Position numbers and translations under genes: made by a program. Source: Azolla caroliniana (Eukaryota; Polypodiophyta). From it: a stretch of 64,000 nucleotides of DNA. Shown here piece after piece: positions 33,207 through 42,226 of the stretch. The notes beneath the pieces are model-generated. The model was not told where the DNA came from and made no database searches. It worked only from the letters and a program-made list of their open reading frames with translations. How positions within the stretch are numbered: the first letter of the stretch is position 1; each line of letters starts with the position of its first letter. The stretch is taken from assembly GCA_043228905.1 (NCBI GenBank), contig JBHGNT010000001.1, positions 22,320,001 to 22,384,000 of the forward strand, in the 5' to 3' direction.

Positions 33207-33878
33207 TGTCGCGTTGTAATGCACGTGCGTGGAGAAGGGCGGAACCACGGGGGTCTCGGACTAAGGAGAAGGGGAGAAGGAATAGGACTTCGGAATGGAG
33301 CTTAGCACAAGAAGAGGAAGAATGAACAAGAGGAAGATGGAGGCCAAATGCTCAACAAGATATATTAGAACCGAAACCGATTACAAAATGGCGGCCGCGT
33401 AGGCCGCACCAAACGACTATGATAAACCCGAAACCCTAATCCGACGAAGAAGAAAAGAAACCCTAACCCTAAAACGAAATGGTATACCTCACTCACACTC
33501 AAAATAAGGCAACCCCCACAATGGTGCTCTTCCTCTCCCTTTATAGCACAAGGAGGGAAGACCGTTACATAAAGGGGTGCTACAAAATATCCCCTTTCAA
33601 TCAATGGGGATATTTCCCTTGATTTTAGGGGAGGTGGGAAGGATGGGTCTTAACTCCCACCTCTACACGAACTACTATGTACCTATCTCTCTCTCTCACG
33701 TGGATGTGCGCGCAAAAGCACATCACCTCTACACTTTACAAATCCTAAGGTGCATTTCTAGCACCATACTTATCACTATCGATAAATAGAAATACAACAT
33801 GGTGATGTGCAACGTTGCACATCGCGGGTTTGCTTGCTTCGCTCGGTTTTCCGCCTATGGACGAAAATCTTCACGACA
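33207..33878 (-). repeat. 5' LTR of the gag-only element
   Basis: 672 bp, the twin of 28507-29178. It carries the same TATA-like box (minus strand, about 33539-33546) and telomere-like stretch, and would drive the 1320-codon ORF. The only differences from its twin are in the 11-base stretch after TGTCGCG. Confidence 0.93.
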
Positions 33879-35350
33879 GCGTGCTAACACAAACAGCGGA
33901 AAGCGACGAAGAGGATCAGTTAGCCAGAGTCAGCCGACAGAGGAACGCCGGTATCCGCCGTATGGGGATGGAACTACCCCCATTAAACGTGGCCCTTGTC
34001 GAAGTTCATAGGGAACTGGCGAAGGTTAGTATGGGCGCCAAGGATATGGCGATTAAAAATAAAAATGTCTAGAAGACTGTCAAATTGACCCAAGCCGAGT
34101 TACAAAACGCCAACGGACACATTGCGGAGTTGGAGCGCAACACGACTACGGCGCAACAGGCAGCTCAACCAACATCCAACGCTGCCGAGGCCCTGAGAGA
34201 TGAAATTGAAGCCCAGACTGCCATTGCCTCGAAAGCAAAACGGGCCGTGCAACTGGCGGAATCGGGGACTGACCGTCTCTGCTCCGAACTTCGCCAGTCC
34301 TCGAACAGAGAGAAGGACATCCGGGCCAACGGCTGAAAGGCAATGAAGACCCTTGAAGAGAAACTCGTAGCGGAGGCAGGATAGCACACCCGCATGAAAG
34401 AAGAAAACGCCAAACTATGGGAGGAAGCGAAAAAATCGTAAGCGGAGATTACGGGACTCCAGGCGTTATTAGACAAGAAGAAAGCATGGTTCGACGAGTA
34501 GCTAGTTGGGGAACAAGAGAGGAGGAATCAGCTCGAAATACGCCTGAACAATGAAATGGGAAAGATGGAAGAATTACATTCGAAGGAATCTCCGCAATGG
34601 GCAAGGATGAGGAGCACGTAAAAGTGGCGCTAGACAAAGGCTGGATGGCGTGGCCCGCACAAGCAGCGGAATTGCATACATACCGGGCGGACTGGGAGAC
34701 CCGAATGAAGGACGACGAAGGGTTCTACAAACTCAATGAGGAAAGCATTGTGATAGTACGTGAGGACCTAGCGTAGGACTATCGCACGCTAGTGGACCAA
34801 CACTCCGAGGAACCCGTGCAGCTACTAGACGATTATGGCGAAAGTCAGGATCATGCAACTACTAGACCTGTTTCACCAGATCATGCAAGCCGGCAGCACG
34901 CGAACAAACGAGGAATCCATCGCGATACCAATTCCAGATATTGCCGAACAAGAGGAACCTCAGCCCATGTCACCGGAAATAACCGCTACGGTGGACAGCA
35001 CAGAACAGCAAGCAGAGCCCCCCGCGGTACCAGAAAGCGAAACCGCTGACCAAGAGGAACCCAAGCCCCATTCACCGGACTGTACGCCTATGGCCAACGC
35101 CACGGAGGAAGTTATGGATGAGACAGAACCTCGACCGGCCGCAAGCCCACCGACGGCTGAACCAACCACAATAGCACAAGATGAGCCAGCAAAGCTTGGA
35201 CCGCCCACACAAGAAGCCAGCGACACCATGGGAAGCCCTCTTGAGCAAGTAGTGGAACCATGCAATGACGCGCCTAGGAACAGTACGCCATCCCCGGACC
35301 CGGACACCGGAGCAAAACCAAACATCAGGGCCATTTTGGAGGAAGATTAA
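33879..35350 (+). pseudogene. G2 ORF3, downstream part
   Basis: It resumes with RVLTQTAESDEEDQL, then RNAGIRRMGMELPPLN and LVEVHRELAKVSMGAKDMAI. A long coiled coil follows (AELQNANGHIAELERNTTTA onward, to about 34760) with several TAG stops and a frameshift near 34615. The final frame (34835-35350) is an acidic Pro/Glu/Thr-rich tail ending PNIRAILEED and a stop. The G1 copy ends in the same way (PNILGILNDE). With 27236-28506 this gives roughly 900 codons. Confidence 0.7.
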
Positions 35351-35397
35351 AGGGGTGGGTCCGACGTGCCATGGCACTGTCCCACAGGTGTGCCAGG
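35351..35397 (+). promoter_or_regulatory. Purine tract and palindromic spacer before the G2 3' LTR
   Basis: AGGGGTGGG follows the ORF3 stop. The 12-bp palindrome GTGCCATGGCAC (35366-35377) comes next, then the LTR start at 35398. The arrangement equals that of G1 at 9700-9762. Confidence 0.6.
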
Positions 35398-35865
35398 TGT
35401 TGTCCGCCAGAATAGTAACCGACGGACAGTAGTGCAGATATATAGAATATAGTAAAATTGTAACGCATGTAAACGGTTCATGCGGGAAGTGTGAACGGCT
35501 TAAAGACCTGTGTATATAAAGGGTAGAAATCCTCTGATAGAGGTAGCGTGTAAATTTGGGTGCATAGAGTGTATCTTAATAGAGTGTTATCTTCTGCATA
35601 TCTGTGGCTAATCTACTGTGTGTCTGTGATTCTTGGTGTCATATTGTAATCACTGTAATCGTAAGAAGCGTAGGCGTAAGTGCGAGTGTTGTGACGAGTG
35701 CACTGTCTAGGGAGTTCAGTTGTAGCCGTCTCTCGTATACGCTACTAGGATGTGGAGAGGTATCCCATTATGTATTACAGCACGACGGTACCATTCGGGG
35801 CTATGTAGTCACCTTGAGATCTAGGTCAAAGGACTGACTGAAGACCGTGTTCCTAATCAGTAACA
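35398..35865 (+). repeat. 3' LTR of G2
   Basis: 468 bp, TGTTGTCC...AGTAACA, with TATATAAA at 35513-35520. It is related to the G1 LTRs over its length but clearly diverged, so it is a separate, older or different subfamily copy. Copia C gag starts at the next base. Confidence 0.85.
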
Positions 35866-36771
35866 AGTGTGGAAGTCGAAGATGAGGGACATGCTCGTGG
35901 TCAAAGATCTCTGGTTGTCGGTACAATTCGGGGACAAGAAACCGGATAAGATCGATGCTGCGACATGGGAGATGATGCACATGAAGACCACGGCATACAT
36001 ACGGTGCTTCATCGACATGAGCTTCTACAACAACTTCAATGAAGAAAGTAAGGCTCATGTGCTCTGGGAAAACATCGCCACCATGCTGGAGAGTAAAAAT
36101 GCCGTAAATTGGGTTTCGATATTCCAGAAGTTAGTGAGACTTTGGTACTAGGACGGATCCAGCATGGTAGAGCACATGAATGCATTTCAGGGGCTCATAA
36201 TTCAAACAACTTCACTTGAGGTACTTGCATTGCTCCTGTTCGGTTCTCTCCCGGATAGTTGGGAGACGCTAGTTGTCACTTTGGGCAACGCTAGACCGGA
36301 AGGAAAGAAACTATCCCTAGCAAGAGTGAAGTTGAGCTTGCTAGTTCAAGAAGCTCGCCGAAAATACCAGGAATCTAGAACCGACCTGAAGGCCTTGGTT
36401 ATGGAAGATGACCATAACCGGGGAAGAGGCCGAAATCGGAGTCCCCAAAATTGGGACAAATTGGGGAGGAGGTCGAAGTCAAGGGGGAGGCCCAGGTGTT
36501 TCTACTGCGGGAAGCTGGGGCACTCCCAGAAGAATTGTCGTCACTTCCAGAAATCCAAAGGGGGAACCGACATTCCGGAACTGCAGAAGATTTCGGAAAG
36601 GAGAGGAATGTCGGATCGCGACAAGTGAAGAAGAATTGTTGCTAATCACCAAGGAGAGTGAGTTGCATGTTGTCAGCGACGAAATGACATGGGTGGTGAA
36701 CTGTAATGCGTTGTTCCATTTAACCCCCGACCGAAAGTGCTTCTCATCGTATAGTTCTGGAGATCACGGTT
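35866..36771 (+). pseudogene. Copia C gag and start of protease
   Basis: It begins at VWKSKMRDMLVVKDLWLSV, twenty or so residues into gag, then GDKKPDKIDAATWEMMHMKT and LFGSLPDSWETLVVTLGNA. An intact CCHC knuckle, CFYCGKLGHSQKNC, lies near 36495-36545. The protease starts as MTWVVNCNALFHLTPDRKCF (DSGAS is degraded) and stops at the copia D insertion. A stop sits near 36151. Confidence 0.82.
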
Positions 36772-37044
36772 TGTTGAGAGACAAGCTCAACATCGGCCGG
36801 ATCGGCTAAGCAAGCCGAGGACCAGATCGGTTGGGACCGATCGGTTAGGCCGGACTGGTGCGTAACGAGAGGCCGTATCGATGCATAAACCGAAAGGCCG
36901 TTAGAGAGATATTCCTCGTAAAGGAATAATTTTGGGAGTGAGTGTTGATGCTCACTTAGGAGTAGTCAAGTACTATCAGTACTTGTGTCAGCCCAATTGT
37001 CAGGGCTTGTATAAAAGTGCTCAATGAGCACATCCTATTTATAG
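36772..37044 (+). repeat. 5' LTR of copia D, truncated
   Basis: This matches the first 280 or so bases of the 3' LTR, including TATAAAA (37010-37016) and the dyad GTGCTC-AAT-GAGCAC (37017-37031). After CATCCTATTTATAGAG it jumps directly to the gag start codon region. About 160 bp of LTR and the primer site are deleted. Confidence 0.88.
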
Positions 37045-37049
37045 AGGAA

Positions 37050-37935
37050 TGGCTAGCTCGCTTCCGACGGAGAAGCTCGACAAAACCAACTACGCATCTT
37101 GGTCCGACAAGATGCACCAGTAGCTGCTTGGGCACGGTTACTGGAGCTATGTTGATGGAGCAAATGACACAACACAAAAAGACTTCCCGGCGTGGGAACA
37201 ATCGGCGAGCAGAGTGTTGTACTGTTTCGCGTCTTGTGTGGGCGAACAACTATTAAGCTACGTTCGTGATGCAAAAACGCCGAAGGGTGCGTGGGAAAAT
37301 CTGAAGAAGATCTTCGCCGCGAGCAGCACAGCTAGGAAGCTTCAGCTCCGACAGGAGTTGAGCAACCTACCACATCGCGAGTTGTCGGTGGCTGACTATA
37401 CCTCGAAGATCAAGGACATATGCGACTCTTTAGCTTCCAACGATGTGAACATCGAGGAAAGCGAGATGGTCCAGGTCTGTCTAGAGGGTTTGGCATCAAA
37501 GTTTGGAGCATTCCGAACTGCTATGTGTACACGGGAGAATACGCCGTCGTTTTTTGATTTACAGTTGATGCTCCTTATAGAGGAGAACCACGTGGGTGCG
37601 TCGACAAGCACGCATGTCGACAACAAGATGTTGTACACGGAGGGAGAGAGGCCCCGTGGTCATGGCGGATGAAGTGAGTTGGTACGCAGTGGACACGGCC
37701 GATGGGATCAAGGAAGAAGGTGCCGAAGTGGTGCAGACAGCATTTCTGGACCCTCCGCGGAATGCCGGTACTGTAGCCAGAAAGGCCACAAGGAGAGAGA
37801 GTGCTGGAAAAAGCACGCCGATTCGGAGAAAACTAGGTCCGGAACAGGTTCCGGACAGACCGACAAAGGAAATCGGAGACGATCGCACTACTTCGAAGGA
37901 TCCGGAGAAGCCGGAAAAGGGACAGTCTTCATGAC
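37050..37935 (+). pseudogene. Copia D gag
   Basis: MASSLPTEKLDKTNYASWSD starts at 37050. A stop replaces a residue in MHQ-stop-LLGHGYWSY. The frame is then open from 37214 to 37672, with RKLQLRQELSNLPHRELSV, YTSKIKDICDSLASNDV and a Gly/Arg stretch. A frameshift there is followed by the CCHC knuckle CRYCSQKGHKERECWKKH (about 37757-37810). The close match to copia B gag includes one copy, not two, of the 62-residue block. Confidence 0.85.
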
Positions 37936-40900
37936 GAGACATGAAGCAAACTCAATTAAGAAGATCGCCCCGAAATCGAAGGAGCTGTGGTACATCGACT
38001 CTGGCTCGTCAAACCACATGACAAGCCATGAGGAGTGGTTCTCATACCTTGAGAAACCGACGCAACTCGGAGTAGTCGCAACCGGAGACGACACGTCGCA
38101 TCCGATCGCGAATGTCGGTGAAGTTCCCTTGAGCCATGTCGGGCAGAAAGGGAAATTTATGAACGTGTTACACATCCCGACAATCACGAAGAATCTGGTG
38201 TCGGTCAGGCAGATCGTCGACCAAGGAATGTAGGTTCGTTTTACACACCTCGGGTGCTTCATTGAGGAAGAAGGCCATGTTATTGCGCAAGGGCACAAAG
38301 ATAGGAGGATGTTCATCCTCGACTCTACTGACGGTGGCACTGCAATGTTCGCGAACGGACAAAAAGTCGAGTTGGACATCAACTTATGGCACAAGCGGAT
38401 AAGCCACATGAACTACCAGCGGCTTCAAGACTTGCAATCGAAACAAGTGGTGTTAGGATTGCCCAAATTTATTGGCCGGAAGGCGCAAATTTGTGAAGCC
38501 TGCCAGCTTTGGAAGCAAGACCGACTTCCCTTCCGCAACGAGCGTAACCGGAGCCGGAACAAGCTCGACTTGATACACTCCGATGTGTGGAGGCTGGCAC
38601 AAATCATTAGTCTTGGCAGGAGCCGATATTTCGTCTCCTTCATCGACGACTACACACGGCACACGTGGATCTGCCTCATTGAGAGGAAGAGCGAAGTCTT
38701 CGACTATTTTCAGGACCTCAAAGGGTTCGTGGAAATGGAAACAGGAAGAAAGATCAAGTGCCTGCGGTCGGATGGCGGAAAAGAATACTTTTCCCGTCAA
38801 TTCAATGGTTATCTACAACATATGGGAATTTGGCATGAATTCAGTTGTAGATACACTCCGGAGATAAACAGCGTGGCCGAGAGGAGAAATCGGTCAGTTG
38901 TGGAAGTGGCATAGGCAATGTTGGAAGAAAAGAGCTTGCCCAAGTTCTATTGGGCCGAGACGGTACGAACCGCGGTATACATCCAGAATCGGATCGGAGA
39001 CAAAGTGTCGACGCATGAGCTATATTTCGGAACAAAGCCGAACTTGCGACACTTACGAGTTTTCGGTAGCATTGCGTATGTGCATGTGCCGAAGTAGAAA
39101 TGGAGGAAGTTGGATGCAAAGGCCGAGAAATGTATCTTGGTCTGTCACTCAGACGGGCAAGAGGGTTATAAGTGTTATAACCCGTGCACCAAACAAGCGT
39201 GCGTGAGCCGCGACGTTGTGTTTGACGAGTCCACGTCCTGGTACTTGCCTCTGACTCCGGACCTCACCTCCAATCCGAGTTCTGACGATGAGTTCAGCGA
39301 GGCTGAGATGCCTCCGATGAGCTTGAAATCGGGACCCGCAAAGAGAGTTCGATTTCGTTTCGGTTAAGTGGACCGAATGGACGACGGAGTCGGTTCGACC
39401 AGTCTGATGAAGAGTCGGCGAGTAATGGAGACTCGGCCGTGCATTCCCCGTGCAGGAAGCCGAGGAGACGGCTTACGCGCAAAGAGAAAGGGAAGAAGAA
39501 GGGAAGCGGTGACGGATAGAAACGAATCGGACCGACGCGAGTCCGACTCAGAGGGAAGCGGTGACGGGTCTTCAAGATCGAAGTCCGCGTCGGCCAAGAA
39601 GACCTCGACCTCGGCTAATGACCGATTACGCCGATCTACCTGCCAGAAGAACCCAATTGTGCGGTTCGGATACAACAAGTACAAGGCGCATCATTATGCG
39701 TACATAACCCGTTTAGCGGAAGTGCATGAGCCGGAGAGCTATACAGAAGCAGCTAAGAACGTGAATTGGTGCACCGCGATGGAGGAAGAGATGCACACAT
39801 TGGCGGAGAACAAGACCTAGGACCTAGTTGACGCACCGAAGGGTGTGAAGCCGATCGGATGTAGGTGGGTGTACAAGGTCAAGTACAACACCGACGGCTC
39901 GGTCAACCGATACAAGGCCCGATTAGTGGCAAAAGGCTATGAGCAGAAACACGACATTGACTATGATGAGACGTTTGCGCTGGTCGCGAAGATGACGATC
40001 GTCCGTGTTTTGCTCGCGGTAGCTGCGGCAAAGGGGTGGCACTTACATCAGATGGATGTAAAGAATGCGTTCCTGCAAGGTGAGCTTGAGGAACAAGTAT
40101 ACATGGTACAACCCCCCGGATTTCACTCCGGAACGAACATGTCGGAAGTGCGCCGATTGAAGAAGTCCCTTTACGGACTCAAGCAAGCCCCGCGTGCCCG
40201 GAACGCGAAGATCACGCAGCAACTACGTCGGATGGGCTTTGCAACGTCAAAATTGGACTCTTCCCTGATCATCCGGAAAGCTCAACTTGGGCTGGTTAGT
40301 ATTTTACTATATGTTGATGACTTGGTCATCATCGGCGCTGACCTAGGTCAAATCGACTGCGTGAAGCTCTAGCTTAAGACATCATTTGACATGAAGGATC
40401 TGGGGGACCTTCATTACTTCCTCGAGATCGAAGTGATCCGCACCCCCGAAGGTATACTGATCAGCCAACGTCATTACGCGCTGAATATGCTCTTCAAATT
40501 CGGGATGGCAGACTGTAAGTCCGTCTCGACTCCTCTGGATAGAACCGTCAAGCTTCGCCCCAATTCCGGAAAAGTATGCGACCCGACGAGGTTCTGACAA
40601 ATTGTCGGAAGCCTTAGATTCTACTTGACAATCACCTGACCCAATCTCAGTTATCCGGTCGGGATGATCAGTCAGTTCATGGCGCGACCTACCGAGGAGC
40701 ACCTTCAGTGTGCGCAACGTGTACTGTGGTACGTAAGCGGCACTAAGGACCGGGGACTGCTATATCGGACCGGTACAGCCTCGCAGTTGTTCGGCTACAC
40801 CGATGCTGATTGGGCTGGCAACGCCGCTGATCGCCGATCCACATCCGGATACGCGTTCTCTCTTGGGAGTACCGCGATAGCGTGGAGCAGTAAGAAGCAG

Positions 40901-41260
40901 CCGATAGTGCACTGTCGAGCACCGAAGCTGAGTACCAAGGAGCGGTTGTCGCAACATGCAAAGCCATATGGTTGAAGCGGCTACTTAAGGACCTGAAAGA
41001 GGAGGTGTGCGATCCGACGACGATCTACTGCGACAACCTCAACAACATCCAGCTCGCGAAGAACCCCGTTTTCCACGCATGGACCAAGCACATTGAGGTG
41101 CATTACCATTTTGTCCGTGAGTGTGTCCTTTTTTGTGAAGTCGAACTTCAGTATGTTCCGACGAATCGGCAAACTGCCGACATCTTCACCAAACCTCTTG
41201 GACTGGACAAGTTGCGGCAGTTCTCGGGTGCGCTTGGGTTGCGTCACCTCGACGTGCCAG
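37932..41260 (+). pseudogene. Copia D pol: protease, integrase, RT, RNase H
   Basis: The protease has an intact motif, WYIDSGSSNHMTSHEEW (about 37989). The integrase zinc region is LWHKRISHMNYQRLQDL...CEACQL (38385-38510). The core has LIHSDVWRLAQ, LRSDGGKEYFSRQF and EINSVAERRNRSV. RT runs 39845-40372, with LHQMDVKNAFLQGELEEQVYM, SLYGLKQAPRA and LLYVDDLVIIGAD. RNase H runs 40740-41230, with GYTDADWAGNAADRRSTSG and QTADIFTKPLGLDKL. It is the best-preserved copia pol here, yet it has stops (for example near 38231, 38914 and 40371) and frameshifts near 39090, 39360 and 40970. Confidence 0.88.
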
Positions 41261-41790
41261 ACTTGAGGGGGAGAGATGTCTCGGATGACCACAGAAGGGG
41301 GAGAGAAGACCGCGACGCCGAGTCAGATGACGAATTCGACTTCGGATCGGTTGAAGAAGCCAAGGGCGGATCTGCGGAAGAGTCCAAAAGCGGACATAAG
41401 GGGAGCAACCGGAAGAAAGAGCCAAAGCCAACCAAGCATGGGGGAGATGATGCCATCAAGGGCGAGAAGACCGAAGACGAGTTGGAGACAGCCAACTCGG
41501 ACGAGGGCGAAAACCGATCGGAGGTAGCCGAGTCGGTTCGGATGTTTGATTCGGATACACTGAATCAACCGAGGGCCAAGTGGAAAAGAAGGCAGCAGGA
41601 GAAGCACCAACACCGCGACAGCAAGGAAGCTATGAAGGGTCGTGGGAGCAGACAAACCGACCGAAAGGGTCGAAGCACGCGGAGTCGAACAGATCGAGGA
41701 GCGCGAGCGAGGCGTGGAGCCAGGAGAAACCGGAGCGGTGATCCGGAAGATCCTGAAGAGCCTCAAGTTGAGCTTGAGGGGGAGTGTTGA
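41244..41790 (+). CDS. Charged C-terminal tail fused to copia D RNase H
   Basis: The RNase H frame (open 40972-41790) does not stop at the usual place after LRHLDVPDLRG. It continues about 180 residues, ending VELEGEC with its stop inside the 3' LTR. The tail is dense in Asp, Glu, Lys and Arg (ESDDEFDFGSVEEAKGG, KRRQQEKHQHRDSKEA, ARARRGARRNRSGDPED) with no hydrophobic stretch. The copia B tail (minus strand, about 14600-14060) matches in the same frame (DSETPNQLKANWK versus DSDTLNQPRAKWK), which argues that it is translated. Function is unknown; nucleic-acid binding or nuclear transport is a guess. Confidence 0.65.
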
Positions 41791-42226
41791 GAGACAAGCT
41801 CAACATCGGCCGGATCGGCTGAGCAAGCCAAGGACCGGATCGGTTGGGACCGATTGATTAGGCCGGACCAGTGTGTAAAACGGATGCGTAAACCGGTGCG
41901 TAACGAGAGGCCGTATCGGTGCGTAAACTGAAAGGCCGTTAGAGAGATATTCCTCATAAAGGAATAATTTTAGGAGTGAGTGTCGATGCTCACTTATGAG
42001 CAGTCAAGTACTGTCAGTACTTGTGTCAGCAGGATTGTCAGGGCTTGTATAAAAGTCCTCACTGAGCACATCCTATGTATAGATTAAGTATGATTTTTGA
42101 ATTAAGTTCGTGTGTTTACCCTCTCTCCATCTCTCCCGTGAGTACTGTGCAAACCTAAGCTTTCCATTAAACCTGTGTTTTCTGTTGTTCGGTTTCCTAT
42201 ATTGCTTCCGCACGCCATTCTAATGA
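41785..42226 (+). repeat. 3' LTR of copia D
   Basis: 442 bp, preceded by the purine tract TTGAGCTTGAGGGGGAG (41768-41784). TATAAAA at 42048-42054 is followed by the dyad GTCCTC-ACT-GAGCAC. The last bases are ATGA rather than the canonical TCA. The target duplication CGGTT follows. Confidence 0.9.

Larger units (their letters stand above)
28507..33878 (-). mobile_element. Gag-only LTR retrotransposon (TR-GAG-like), young and structurally complete
   Basis: Two 672-bp direct repeats with TGTCG...CGACA ends flank 4.0 kb with one large ORF on the minus strand. I see three base differences between the LTRs, all within 25 bp of their left ends. A tRNA-Trp primer site lies four bases inside the 5' LTR (33185-33202), and a purine tract abuts the 3' LTR (29179-29192). 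Flanks GCGCGC (28501-28506) and GCGTGC (33879-33884) are a possible 6-bp target duplication with one mismatch. There is no protease, RT, RNase H or integrase, so it is non-autonomous. This architecture fits the TR-GAG class of plants. It interrupts ORF3 of gypsy G2 and is visibly richer in GC than its surroundings. Confidence 0.88.
22851..35865 (+). mobile_element. Ty3/gypsy retrotransposon G2, 5'-truncated, split by a gag-only element
   Basis: A relative of G1 with gag (3' half), protease, RT, RNase H, integrase, ORF3 and a 3' LTR (35398-35865). The 5' LTR and first half of gag are missing. After the 3' LTR the sequence passes straight into copia C gag (AGTGTGGAAGTCG), so G2 had inserted in copia C, and a later deletion removed its 5' end together with the start of copia C. 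A 5.4-kb element (28507-33878) sits inside ORF3. Confidence 0.85.
36772..42226 (+). mobile_element. Ty1/copia retrotransposon copia D with TSD CGGTT
   Basis: Both ends begin TGTTGAGAGACAAGCTCAAC. Exact 5-bp target duplications CGGTT lie at 36767-36771 and 42227-42231. Inside are gag, protease, integrase, RT, RNase H and a long charged tail. It is the same family as copia B. The 5' LTR has lost its R-U5 end and the primer site, so this copy could not now be reverse transcribed normally. Confidence 0.92.
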
